In this document: positions 9,125 to 17,755 of the stretch, in pieces
How the letters are laid out: each line of letters starts with the position of its first letter
Numbering within the stretch: the stretch's first letter is position 1
Assembly (NCBI RefSeq): GCF_000948985.2
Contig: NZ_CP059734.1
Span: 62,001-126,000, forward strand
Source of the DNA: Thalassomonas viridans
GTDB taxonomy: Bacteria > Pseudomonadota > Gammaproteobacteria > Enterobacterales > Alteromonadaceae
Length of the DNA stretch: 64,000 nt
Direction: 5' to 3'
Notes under the pieces: generated by a model
Seen by the model: only the letters and a program-made list of their open reading frames with translations
Told to the model about the DNA's origin: nothing
The model's database searches: none
Translations under genes and position numbers: made by a program

Positions 9125-9781
9125 TTAATTTACATCGTTATTGGTCAGCAGCCGGTAGGCCATTTGCATGCCTGATTTCACCTGGGCTTCACTGATTCCC
9201 GGCACCAGGCAGCCAAGCAGCCAGATGCGCGAGGAGGCATCTGTGATCATTTGCGCCTGCCCGTCCCGGATCCCGAATTCAGATAATACTTTGACATCAT
9301 CTTTTAACACCAGCTTACCGGCATCGAGTGTCACCGGCTCCCGGGCCCCCAAAGGCAGAAACGCCTCGTCACCGGCGGAAAAGGCGAGCCGGAGCGGCCC
9401 TTCCACGCTGTTGGCATCAAAGACCCCCAGCGGGATCAAACTGTCGACGGCGGCAATATTGACCACATCGACAATCGGGTTTATCTTGGGGTAGCCCTTG
9501 TTGTTCTTGATCAGAAAGCGCTGTATCAGGTTTTGCGATGATGGCGGTGACTTCTTGACATTCAGCCCCAGCATGCGGAAAAAGTCATTATATGAGGCTA
9601 TGGTTTCATCGGCTGCCACCTCGGCTTTGCTTTTACCAAACCAGCGTTTGGCAAGGCGTTGCCAGTGGCTGTCAAAATCGCAGTCGATGTTTTGTTTTTC
9701 GATCTCAAGTTCAATACCGAAGATCCGGACCCCGTCAAAGTCTGCTTTGACCGTCGGTGAAATTTCAATTTCTGTAAACAT
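9125..9781 (-). CDS. B3/4 tRNA-synthetase-like domain protein
   Basis: The 218-residue protein resembles stand-alone B3/4 domains (the editing module of PheRS beta). The family pattern is visible in SYNDFFRMLGLNVKKSPPSS, LIQRFLIKNNKGYPKINPIV, DVVNIAAVDSLIPLGVFDAN and AFSAGDEAFLPLGAREPVTL. Free B3/4 proteins are thought to edit mischarged tRNA or act on amino-acid-like substrates, but function here is unknown. It is two bases downstream of the DUF6917-like gene and directly before trpB. Possible roles are protection against a tRNA-charging mimic or handling of an aminoacyl intermediate. Both are inference. Confidence 0.7.
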   Translation of the reverse strand: MFTEIEISPTVKADFDGVRIFGIELEIEKQNIDCDFDSHWQRLAKRWFGKSKAEVAADETIASYNDFFRMLGLNVKKSPPSSQNLIQRFLIKNNKGYPKINPIVDVVNIAAVDSLIPLGVFDANSVEGPLRLAFSAGDEAFLPLGAREPVTLDAGKLVLKDDVKVLSEFGIRDGQAQMITDASSRIWLLGCLVPGISEAQVKSGMQMAYRLLTNNDVN

Positions 9782-9783
9782 GG

Positions 9784-10191
9784 TTATTGCTCTCCCGGTA
9801 AAAAACTTATCTCGGCATTAAGCGACAGGTGCAGGTCATCGGCGCACAGGCACCTGTCCGTCTCAATAATAATGTTGTAATGGTTGGGGAAATGGCATTC
9901 ATCGAAACCGCTCACCGTGCCGATAAGCTGCTTTTCGATAAACACCCTGTCCCCGGCTTCCACCACGCCACCAGAGGACAATTCCGCAAATCCCAAAAAA
10001 CCCACCCGGTTAATGGCATCGCCGGGCGCCAGGTTTTTATGATCTGTGGTCACCAGTTCATGGATCTGATAACGCTGCAGGCACCGGGTTTTATGGGGAA
10101 TCAGCGTCATGCCGCGCATGGTTTGTTTATGATGCAGTAACTTGACAATCTTGCCGGTAACATCTGTTTTAATGCTTACTTTTGCTTCCAT
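9784..10191 (-). CDS. DUF6917-like protein of unknown function
   Basis: A 135-residue, mostly beta-rich soluble protein with no signal peptide or membrane segment. The stretch HKQTMRGMTLIPHKTRCLQR with HELVTTDHKNLAPGD and NRVGFLGFAELSSGGVVEAG reminds me of DUF6917 proteins, which I know mainly as small proteins in specialised gene clusters. AAGGAAAGG precedes the ATG. It is bracketed at 2 and 10 bp by its neighbours, so it is certainly part of the operon. No catalytic residues can be named. Confidence 0.55.
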   Translation of the reverse strand: MEAKVSIKTDVTGKIVKLLHHKQTMRGMTLIPHKTRCLQRYQIHELVTTDHKNLAPGDAINRVGFLGFAELSSGGVVEAGDRVFIEKQLIGTVSGFDECHFPNHYNIIIETDRCLCADDLHLSLNAEISFLPGEQ

Positions 10192-10201
10192 CGGCCTTTC
10201 C

Positions 10202-11107
10202 TTACTGTGCGCTCAGCCGGTAGGACTGTTCCACCAGGGCCACCATATCGGCGCCGTTTCTGCCGAAATCATGGCCAAACTCGATCCGGGCGGCAAAGTC
10301 CTTGATCACGGCTTCATATTCGTGAAACAGGGATGACTTGAAGGCATCGTAACCGGCCAGCATATCCGCGCTGTAAACATCACCGTTATTCATATGCACG
10401 CTGACATCTTTAAGCTCGCCATGCGGGTAGTCCCAGTCAAGATGAATGTCGACTTCTACCCCCAGGTGGCTGCGCAGCTTGATTTGTGCCTGCAAATCCA
10501 GGCCAGTGTCGTCACAGTGCATGATGGCAGACTCGACCTCAAGCTGGCCGAGGAAAAAGGCCGCGGTATCGAAGGCATTCGGGCCATTGTCGGCAATACA
10601 GCCGCCGCCGCACTTGTCCGGGTTCAAATACCAGGTGTCGTTGCCGGCATGCTCCTGGATTTTTTCCTTGTAATTGACGCTGACATATTTAATGTCTTCG
10701 GTATTTTTAATGCGTTCCAGCATGGCGACGAAATTCTTGTTATAGCGGCGGTGAAACGAGGTGAACAAGGTTTTCTTAAGCTCCCTGGCCAGCAGGCACA
10801 AGTCGTCGGCTTCCTTCGAGGACAGGGTGAGCGGCTTTTCACAGCACACGTGTTTCCCCGCCAGCAGGGCGGCCCGGCAAGCCTCGAAATGCACGTCATT
10901 GGGCAGATTAATGATCACGGCATCGATATCATGCGATAACAGCATTTGCTGATAGTCGGTAAAACAGGCAATATTTTTTTGTTTAAACGGCTCAAGTTTG
11001 CCCGGGTCCAGATCGCAAACGCCGGCGAGTTCATGCCCTATGCCGCGCTCAAACGCACTGACATAGTATTTCGATATCACGCCCATTCCTATGATCCCAA
11101 TATTCAT
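10202..11107 (-). CDS. Gfo/Idh/MocA-family oxidoreductase
   Basis: The 301-residue protein has an N-terminal Rossmann domain (NIGIIGMGVISKYYVSAFER) and the family signature CCEKPLTLSSKEADDLC, whose EKP motif helps form the active site. These NAD(P)-dependent enzymes oxidise or reduce ring hydroxyls of sugars, inositols and related compounds. It sits 12 bp after the Ldh2-type gene. It differs clearly from the other Gfo/Idh protein of the cluster (16599-17672), so the two probably act at different steps. Confidence 0.88.
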   Translation of the reverse strand: MNIGIIGMGVISKYYVSAFERGIGHELAGVCDLDPGKLEPFKQKNIACFTDYQQMLLSHDIDAVIINLPNDVHFEACRAALLAGKHVCCEKPLTLSSKEADDLCLLARELKKTLFTSFHRRYNKNFVAMLERIKNTEDIKYVSVNYKEKIQEHAGNDTWYLNPDKCGGGCIADNGPNAFDTAAFFLGQLEVESAIMHCDDTGLDLQAQIKLRSHLGVEVDIHLDWDYPHGELKDVSVHMNNGDVYSADMLAGYDAFKSSLFHEYEAVIKDFAARIEFGHDFGRNGADMVALVEQSYRLSAQ

Positions 11108-11119
11108 CTTTTTTCTTCC

Positions 11120-12211
11120 TTAAATAACACTGATAGCTGGTATGGATAATGTTTCTGCCAGGGCATCGAGACGCCCGTGTAAAATACTGTCAAGCGGCAC
11201 CCCCTGCGAGGCACGCACTTTCGCCGTCCTGACCTCGGGGATGCCGGGATAGATAATTTCATTTTCCGGCAAAAACGTCGGCGCCTGTAACATGCTGGCA
11301 AGCATATCGTCCATGGAGCGCTTGAAATCTCCGGTATCGCGCAACCAGGGGGTATTGATGGTCAGGAAAAAATGGCCGATATTGTTATCTACCGTTGTAT
11401 CGCGCGCTTCATCTTCCCCCGTCGCCGGCCCGACATCGGCGCCGCTTAAGCAGCCGCACAAAATGTCCACCAGCATGGCCAGTCCCATGCCTTTATAACC
11501 CCCGGTGGCTTGTGCCCCGCCTAACATGGCCAGGTGGCCGCTGCCGTCGAGGTAGGCATTGGGATCTTCAACCGAGTCGCCGTCCTTGTTGAATAGCGTG
11601 CCCGGGGGAATGCCTTGTCCCTGGCGCGCGGCGAGTTTTATTTTCCCGCTGGAATTGGCGGTGGTACTCATATCCAGAATAAAGTCCTGCTGCTCGCCGG
11701 CGCTGGCGGCCAGACTGATGGGGTTGGTGCCGAGCAGGTTTTTCGCGCTGTTGAGAGGCTTGGCGATTGCCTGGCTGCCAAGGTTGGTCATCGACAGGCC
11801 GATCATGTTTTTATCCGACGCCATTTTCGCGTAATAGCCTGCCGCACCGAAATGCGAGCTGTTTTTCACCACCACACAGCCAATGCCGAATTCCTCCGCC
11901 AGCAGGATGGAGCGCTCCATGGCATATTTGGCCGCAACCAGCCCCAGCTGTTTTTCGGCGTCATACAGGGCGACCGCGCCTTTTTCCCTGAGCCAGCGCC
12001 CCTTGGCTTTGGCATCGATGGCGCCGCAGCGTAATTTATGCACATAGATGCTGTCGAGGTTGGCGATACCATGGGTATCTATGCCCCTGGAGTCGGCATA
12101 GGACAATACCTCGGCGGCAATTTCCGCCTCGCTTTTTTCCAAACCGCACCGCGTTAGGGCATCAAAGGTAAAACGCGCTAATTCCGCATTTTTCACATAC
12201 GCCATTTTCAC
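11120..12211 (-). CDS. Ldh2/malate-L-lactate dehydrogenase-family oxidoreductase
   Basis: The 363 residues match the Ldh2 (YlbC/ComC/DpkA) fold: SYADSRGIDTHGIANLDSIY with the catalytic His, VVKNSSHFGAAGYYAKMASD, and LLGTNPISLAASAGEQQDFI. Members reduce 2-oxo acids or cyclic imines with NAD(P)H. The start is taken as the GTG at 12211, seven bases after AAGGAGG and overlapping the preceding stop by 4 bp; an ATG two codons later is also possible. In this setting a 2-oxo acid or imine intermediate is plausible. Confidence 0.87.
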   Translation of the reverse strand: MKMAYVKNAELARFTFDALTRCGLEKSEAEIAAEVLSYADSRGIDTHGIANLDSIYVHKLRCGAIDAKAKGRWLREKGAVALYDAEKQLGLVAAKYAMERSILLAEEFGIGCVVVKNSSHFGAAGYYAKMASDKNMIGLSMTNLGSQAIAKPLNSAKNLLGTNPISLAASAGEQQDFILDMSTTANSSGKIKLAARQGQGIPPGTLFNKDGDSVEDPNAYLDGSGHLAMLGGAQATGGYKGMGLAMLVDILCGCLSGADVGPATGEDEARDTTVDNNIGHFFLTINTPWLRDTGDFKRSMDDMLASMLQAPTFLPENEIIYPGIPEVRTAKVRASQGVPLDSILHGRLDALAETLSIPAISVI

Positions 12212-13506
12212 TGGACATCCTCCTTGTTATTGTCGTGAAAAGCCAAGACTATCCCGGCTATTTGTTCGCTATATTCTGTTAATGCCGACAGGGGTAAAAA
12301 CTCATTGTCGGTATGGGCCCCGTTCAGGCCTAAATCACCCGGGCCAAACACCACTGAATAGCAGTTGTCCTGCTGGAACCACATGGCATCGCAGGTAAAG
12401 GCTTTGCCGCTGTCTTCTTCCCTGGCTATACCCGCCGACTGCAATACCGACTCCATGGCCTGGTGGCGATTGTTGAGCACGGGCAAGCGGCGCTTGGTCC
12501 ATTGCAAGCTACAGACCCGGTCCAGATTTGCCGCCGAGCGGGCAAAAAACCGGCTGTTTTTAAGGTCATCGGCAATGACTGTTTTCGCGGCAGTAAAGGC
12601 GCTTTCCAGCAGATCTTCAATCTGCATCGCCACCTCAAGGGAGCGGTAGGCAAAGTTGAGCATTAACTGGCCGCTGCCGTAGACCCGGTTATGCAGCATG
12701 CCGGTATGCAGACCGGCAATACACATTTTTGCCCCGAGAGCGGTTATCGGGTTATCGAGTTTTTGTGCCAGGAACGCGGCCATGGCCCCCAGGATCACGG
12801 TGGCGTTTATGCCCCGGGCCGGGGCATCATCGGTGGAAGACTCGCCGTCAACGGTGATTTTTGCCGTCATCGAGCTGGTCGATTGATCCAGGTAGCGGCC
12901 ATTGGTTGGTTCGGCAATAATATTCAAATATCCGCTACCGGAGGCCAAAGCGCGGCTGCCATAAAAGCCCATGGCCCCGCCTTCTTCACCGCAAACCGAC
13001 TGGATCTGGATACAGAGCTGCTGGCGGATTTGTGGCCTCAGCTTCAGCGCTTTTTCTATCCCCGCCAGTATCGCCACGCCGAGCCCTTTGGCATCGGCAA
13101 CCCCCCGGCCTTTGATCAGGTCGTTTTGAACCACGACGGGCAGATGCGGCGCTACGGTATCCATATGAAAATTAAAAACCAATTTCTTATTGTGCGCTTG
13201 GCTCGTCCCCAGCTGCAGCAACAGGTTGGCCTGCTGCGCGTAAAAGTCGTCTCCCATCTCCTGTGCCCGCTGTAAAATCGATTGCGGGGTATCTTCTGTG
13301 ATCAGGGCTTCGGGGTCTGGGGCGGCAAAGCTCACCGTCTCAAAACCTATCGACTGGGCCAGCGCCTGGTAGCGGCGGTTGGCCTGCCATAATTCACTGC
13401 TTTGTCCCGTTTCCATCGGGGAAACGGTATTGATATTGAGAAGTTCCAATAAAAAGTGTTGATAGCTTGGGTTAAACGCGTTTGCTTCGATATCGGTTTT
13501 ATCCAT
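12208..13506 (-). CDS. M20-family metallopeptidase / deacylase (ArgE/DapE-like)
   Basis: Zinc-binding motifs of the M20 family are present: NFHMDTVAPHLPVV (first His-Asp), KGRGVADAKGLGVAILAG (bridging Asp) and SVCGEEGGAMGFYG (catalytic Glu pair). The dimerisation domain follows. ArgE/DapE relatives remove acyl groups from amino-acid nitrogen. The ATG at 13506 follows GGAG at good distance and overlaps the isomerase stop by 8 bp; the longer frame from 13644 runs inside the isomerase gene and is rejected. Length is 432 residues. A deacylase in a biosynthetic operon may unmask a protected amine late in the pathway. Confidence 0.85.
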   Translation of the reverse strand: MDKTDIEANAFNPSYQHFLLELLNINTVSPMETGQSSELWQANRRYQALAQSIGFETVSFAAPDPEALITEDTPQSILQRAQEMGDDFYAQQANLLLQLGTSQAHNKKLVFNFHMDTVAPHLPVVVQNDLIKGRGVADAKGLGVAILAGIEKALKLRPQIRQQLCIQIQSVCGEEGGAMGFYGSRALASGSGYLNIIAEPTNGRYLDQSTSSMTAKITVDGESSTDDAPARGINATVILGAMAAFLAQKLDNPITALGAKMCIAGLHTGMLHNRVYGSGQLMLNFAYRSLEVAMQIEDLLESAFTAAKTVIADDLKNSRFFARSAANLDRVCSLQWTKRRLPVLNNRHQAMESVLQSAGIAREEDSGKAFTCDAMWFQQDNCYSVVFGPGDLGLNGAHTDNEFLPLSALTEYSEQIAGIVLAFHDNNKEDVQ

Positions 13507-14344
13507 AAACCTGCTCCAATAGGGTCTGGCTCGCTTTTCCATAGGCGATATAAGATGATAATAAATTGCTTTCTTGCCCCTGATACGAGACATGGGGCAT
13601 AAACTGTAAATGGGGCTCAATGGCGTAAATGCCCCGGTAGCCATGAGCCTTTAACAGCCCGATACAGGCCGACACCCCGGCATCTCCCCGCCCGGGCATG
13701 CTATATTGGGTGTCGCCGCCGGCATTGACGCCGTCTTTGATATGCACATGCACCACATGTTCGATCACCTGCTGTAAAAACTGCACCGGGCTATAGCCGT
13801 GCGGCACACCGTTGCCGATATCGAACAGGAGTTTCAGCGACGGGCTGTTAATGGCGTTGAGCAGCTCTAAAGTCCTGGCATAACTTTTTCCGGCCCAGCC
13901 GGAGCAGTTTTCATGCACCAGGACCAGGTCCGCCTTTTCGGCAAGTTCGGTTAATGTGCCGATGCGCCTTAAGACTTCATCTTTCCAGCGCCCCTCTTCC
14001 CAGCCGTCGTTGGGGTAGGACATGATCCTCATATACTTGCTGCCCAGGGCATGCATACAGGAAAACAGGCGTTTGGCCTTTTCTTCTTCCCCGGCAAAAG
14101 GCGTGCTGATGGGGGTTGCCCAGTTTCCTATGCCTGAGGCGATCACACTCGCGTGTAAACCGCTGTCGCGTATCTGCTGTGCCAGATCCCGCACTTCCTG
14201 TCCGGACAGCCGGCACAGGGTTTTGCCCCCCAGCGAGCGGGGCTCTATCTCCTGCCAGCCCAGCTCCCGGTGAACCGCGAGCTGCACCGCCAGATCCGGG
14301 GATGCTTCATCCGCCAGGCCGCTTAGTTTAATATTCGGCTGCAT
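13499..14344 (-). CDS. Sugar phosphate isomerase/epimerase-like TIM barrel
   Basis: The 281-residue protein belongs to the xylose-isomerase-like/AP endonuclease 2 TIM-barrel family. Metal-ligand positions are seen as GWQEIEPRSLGG, LVLVHENCSGWAG, LKLLFDIGNGVPHG, HVVHVHIKDGV and GIYAIEPHLQF. Members epimerise or isomerise keto sugars and related compounds, and some are dehydratases. It overlaps the DegT gene upstream by 17 bp. The substrate is unknown; a keto-sugar made by one of the Gfo/Idh enzymes is a natural candidate. Confidence 0.84.
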   Translation of the reverse strand: MQPNIKLSGLADEASPDLAVQLAVHRELGWQEIEPRSLGGKTLCRLSGQEVRDLAQQIRDSGLHASVIASGIGNWATPISTPFAGEEEKAKRLFSCMHALGSKYMRIMSYPNDGWEEGRWKDEVLRRIGTLTELAEKADLVLVHENCSGWAGKSYARTLELLNAINSPSLKLLFDIGNGVPHGYSPVQFLQQVIEHVVHVHIKDGVNAGGDTQYSMPGRGDAGVSACIGLLKAHGYRGIYAIEPHLQFMPHVSYQGQESNLLSSYIAYGKASQTLLEQVYG

Positions 14345-15446
14345 AAAACGCCCTTATCTGCTGACAAACATAAATCACTTCCTGCGCGCTTAGCTCGGGG
14401 TAGATAGGCAAAGACAAGCTGTGCATGGCAATGGTTTCCGCCACCGGAAAATCCCCCTGGCCGTGTCCGAGATAGGCGAAGGCAGGCTGCAGGGGCAGCG
14501 GTTGCGGATAATAAATTTTCGTTGCCACCCCCTTGTCTGCAAGGTACTGCTTTAATTTATCCCGGCCTTTAACCTGTAGCACCAGCGCATAAGGCACGGT
14601 CTGGAAACGATCCGCCCGCTGGAAGCTCAGGTAACCGTCCAGGCCATGGAGCTCTTCACGGTATAAATGCTCGATTTGCCGGCGCTGCTCATTGTTGCTG
14701 TCGAGTGTTGGCAGGCCTTTGCGGATAAAGTCGGCATTGATATCATCCATCCTGCTGTTATAACCCAGCAGGTGGTGGGTAAACCTGTGAATGCCGTCCT
14801 GGCCGTGGTTCCTCAGCATACGGCACCTGGTGGCAAGCTCATCGTTGTCGGTCACCACGACACCACCGTCGCCGACACCGCCAAGCGGCTTGGCCGGGAA
14901 AAAGGAATAGACGCCGGCATCTCCCGCCAGGCCGGCATTCAAGGCGCCGTAACGGCCGCCCAAAGTGGTGGCGCTGTCTTCAAGCAGGAAAATGTGTTTT
15001 TGCCGGCACAGCTCAGCTAAAGCCGGCATATCCACCAGGGCGTTAAATAAATGCACCCCGATGATGGCGCGTGTTTTCTCTGTGATCGCCGCCTTGATCG
15101 CTTCGGGCGTGGCCAGGTAGCTTTCGGGGTCAACATCGACAAACACCGGCTTGGCGCCGAGGTTGGCGATAACACTTGCGGTTGAGACATAGGAAAAGGC
15201 CGGGGTGATCACCTCATCGCCGGGCCCGATACCGGCGGCGTCCAATGCCAGGGTCATACAGCCGGTAGCACTTGCCATGGCGATACAGTGCTTGGCCCCG
15301 GTATAGTCGCAGATGTCCTGCTCCAGTCCTGCAACCTGTTTTTTTAGAATAAATTCACCTGAATCAACAACTTCTTCAATACTGTGCCAGAGACTCTCCA
15401 GTTGAGAGCCGATACGCCGCTTAAAGTTAAAAAATGGTACTTGCAT
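14328..15446 (-). CDS. DegT/DnrJ/EryC1/StrS aminotransferase (second of pair)
   Basis: This PLP sugar-aminotransferase family member has 372 residues. The Schiff-base lysine is at about residue 186 in SFFPAKPLGGVGDGG. FLLEDSATTLGGRYG carries the cofactor-binding Asp, and GYNSRMDDINADFIRKGLP is the usual C-terminal signature. Enzymes of this class place an amino group on keto-sugars or cyclitols. It is 11 bp downstream of a paralogue of equal length but only moderate similarity, which suggests two separate amination steps or a heterodimer. Confidence 0.92.
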   Translation of the reverse strand: MQVPFFNFKRRIGSQLESLWHSIEEVVDSGEFILKKQVAGLEQDICDYTGAKHCIAMASATGCMTLALDAAGIGPGDEVITPAFSYVSTASVIANLGAKPVFVDVDPESYLATPEAIKAAITEKTRAIIGVHLFNALVDMPALAELCRQKHIFLLEDSATTLGGRYGALNAGLAGDAGVYSFFPAKPLGGVGDGGVVVTDNDELATRCRMLRNHGQDGIHRFTHHLLGYNSRMDDINADFIRKGLPTLDSNNEQRRQIEHLYREELHGLDGYLSFQRADRFQTVPYALVLQVKGRDKLKQYLADKGVATKIYYPQPLPLQPAFAYLGHGQGDFPVAETIAMHSLSLPIYPELSAQEVIYVCQQIRAFYAAEY

Positions 15447-15457
15447 GGTGTGCTCCC

Positions 15458-16579
15458 TTATTGGTTATAAAAGTCTTTGATGGCATTGCAGACATATGAG
15501 ATCTGCCCGGCGCTCATATCCGGATACAAAGGTAAGGCGATCGCACTTTCAGACATCATTTCGGCAACCGGCATATCCCCGGCCCGGTAGTCCAGATCCG
15601 CTATGCAGGGTTGCTGGTGCAGGGGCATGGGATAGTAAGTCTCGGTAACTATGCCCTTTTCGGTCAGGTAAGCGGCCAGAGCATCCCGGTTCTCGGCTGC
15701 TATCTGGTAGACATAATAAACCGGATGATTGCCGCCGGGCCGCTCGACGATCACGGGCAATTTGACCCGGGGGAAAAGCGCCGCCAGGCGTTCATGATAT
15801 TGTCCGGCAACCCATTTTCGTGCGGCAATTTCCTCCTCCATGCGCCCCATGCGCGCCAGCATAAAGCAGGCGTGCAGGTCATCCATGCGGCTGTTAACAC
15901 CGAGTATTTGCGCTATGCCCTCTTCGTCCCGTCCCAGGTTTCTTAATAACCGGCATTGGCCGGCAAGATCCGCATCATTGGTCACTATCATGCCGGCATC
16001 CCCCAATGCCCCCAGGGTTTTGGTGGGGAAAAAAGAAAGTACGCCTCCTTTGCCGAACAAACCGGCATGACGGCCGTCGGCAAACATACCGAAACCTTCT
16101 GCGCTGTCTTCAAAAACCTCCAGGGAATGGCGTTTGGCGATTGCCGTGATGGCCTGCATATCAGCCAGCTGGGTGAAGAGGTGCACCGGCATTATCGCCT
16201 TGGTTTTGCTGGTGATTTTTTCCTCGATCTTCGCGGCATCTATGGCATAGCTATCTTGCTCGATATCGACAAAAACCGGGGTTGCCCCGACATGCAGCAC
16301 ACAGGATAAGGAGGCAAAAAAAGAATAACTGGGAATGATCACTTCATCGCCTTTCCCTATACCGGCGGCTGTGAGTAACATAATCAGGGCATCGGTGCCG
16401 TTTCCTACGGCAATACAATGGCTGGCCCCGGTGTATTCCTGCATCGCCTGCTCGAACTTAGCCACGGCTTCACCATTGACTATGGTTTCGCGCGACAAAG
16501 CTTCACTGAGTTGCTGATAGAGTTCGGCCTTTATCTGGCCGAAAGATTCTCCAGTACGATAAAAATCTACTTTATTCAT
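15458..16579 (-). CDS. DegT/DnrJ/EryC1/StrS aminotransferase (first of pair)
   Basis: A 373-residue sugar aminotransferase with the PLP lysine at residue 187 (SFFPTKTLGALGDAG), VFEDSAEGFGMFADGRHAGL and VNSRMDDLHACFMLARMGRM. The N-terminal part, with RETIVNGEAVAKFEQAMQEY, resembles the WbpE/WlbC subgroup that aminates UDP-3-keto-hexosaminuronic acids. It lies 19 bp after a Gfo/Idh oxidoreductase, the same order as wbpB-wbpE in O-antigen loci. That pairing supports 3-amination of a sugar nucleotide, though substrate choice is inferred. Confidence 0.92.
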   Translation of the reverse strand: MNKVDFYRTGESFGQIKAELYQQLSEALSRETIVNGEAVAKFEQAMQEYTGASHCIAVGNGTDALIMLLTAAGIGKGDEVIIPSYSFFASLSCVLHVGATPVFVDIEQDSYAIDAAKIEEKITSKTKAIMPVHLFTQLADMQAITAIAKRHSLEVFEDSAEGFGMFADGRHAGLFGKGGVLSFFPTKTLGALGDAGMIVTNDADLAGQCRLLRNLGRDEEGIAQILGVNSRMDDLHACFMLARMGRMEEEIAARKWVAGQYHERLAALFPRVKLPVIVERPGGNHPVYYVYQIAAENRDALAAYLTEKGIVTETYYPMPLHQQPCIADLDYRAGDMPVAEMMSESAIALPLYPDMSAGQISYVCNAIKDFYNQ

Positions 16580-16598
16580 TTTATTGTTCCAATAATGA

Positions 16599-17672
16599 TT
16601 AACAGGCGTTTAGCCTGAGGGCGGTACAAGATCCGGTTAAGGTTTGAGCATTTTCGATAAGCTCAATAATATTGCGGTGAAAGACAACCGATGCCCCCCG
16701 GATAACACGGGCGTCATCGACATTGCCACAACCGGTGAAGTGCCGGTAAAAGCGGGCAATACATAGGGTCAAAGGTTCATCAAACAGAATTTCTTTCGGT
16801 GAACAGGCATTTTTTGACAGGATCTGGTACTGGCTGTGGCCATCGTCCCGGCTCACCGGGTAATAGCCCACCAGCTCTTCACCTTTATCGAAGCTGATCC
16901 TGATCCATCGCTCGCGTGAATGGTGATCTAAGCTCGAATGCAGTTTACTGATAATGCCGTTTTTATGGTGCAAGGTGATGCCGCCCCTGCCCATCTGGTG
17001 AATAAGCGAGTTGTCCAGCTGCATGTGATCGGCATAGGCCTCGGCAATGTTGTCGACTTCACCTGCCAGATATAAGGCCAGGGCAATCTGATGGGGGATC
17101 TCAATATGGAACAAATGCTCGTTCTCCCGCGATTTTGAGATGCAAAAGCGCGGCTTGTTTTGTACGATTTCGATTTTACGGATTTTTCCATATTTTCCGG
17201 TGCGCACCACCTGCTCGATATTGGCGGTTAATGCGCTGTGCACCCAGTTGGCCACCACTAAAATCTCCGCCCGGCTCTCGTCTTTTATCCTGATCAGTTC
17301 ATTGCTTTCGGCGACGGTTTCCGTCACGGGTTTTTCAACAATAATCTTGTGGTAACCTTTAGCGATTGCTTCTTTAATCAGCCGTAAATGAGAGCTCGGC
17401 GGTGAGCAGATATGGACAACCGGCTGGAATTTCTCCGGATCATAAAAATCAATCCGGGGCAGAGCATTAAAACACTGGCTGTTTTCCGGCAGCGACAGCG
17501 CCTGGACGTCAGCGTTGTTTTCGACGATCGAAATACCCGGAGAAATACCAAAGGGCTGGTTTTCCTTTCTGATCTTATTGATTGAACTCAGGTGCAGATT
17601 TCTGCCTGCATGCCCGAAACCGACAATAACAGGGTGCACTACCCTTGTCGGACAGGTATGATAATTATCCAT
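16599..17672 (-). CDS. Gfo/Idh/MocA-family oxidoreductase (WbpB-like position)
   Basis: The 357-residue protein has the Rossmann start VIVGFGHAGRNLHLSSINKI and the signature HKIIVEKPVTETVAESNELI. The core fold matches NAD(P)-dependent sugar oxidoreductases. Its place directly upstream of a DegT aminotransferase parallels WbpB, which oxidises C3 of a UDP-hexosaminuronate before amination by WbpE. It is longer and more divergent than WbpB as I recall it, so a cyclitol or another keto-sugar cannot be excluded. GGAAG precedes the ATG. Confidence 0.84.
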   Translation of the reverse strand: MDNYHTCPTRVVHPVIVGFGHAGRNLHLSSINKIRKENQPFGISPGISIVENNADVQALSLPENSQCFNALPRIDFYDPEKFQPVVHICSPPSSHLRLIKEAIAKGYHKIIVEKPVTETVAESNELIRIKDESRAEILVVANWVHSALTANIEQVVRTGKYGKIRKIEIVQNKPRFCISKSRENEHLFHIEIPHQIALALYLAGEVDNIAEAYADHMQLDNSLIHQMGRGGITLHHKNGIISKLHSSLDHHSRERWIRISFDKGEELVGYYPVSRDDGHSQYQILSKNACSPKEILFDEPLTLCIARFYRHFTGCGNVDDARVIRGASVVFHRNIIELIENAQTLTGSCTALRLNAC

Positions 17673-17755
17673 AGCTATCTTCCGTTATGGCTTGATAATA
17701 AAACTTATTGTGTTTTGGGTATAAGCGCCGCTTATGCTGTTAAAAAACCACGCGC

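Noticed and set aside
12691..13275. Plus-strand frame of 194 codons opposite the M20 peptidase gene
   Set aside because: The minus-strand M20 frame has all catalytic motifs and operon context. The opposite frame has no recognisable domain or ribosome site.
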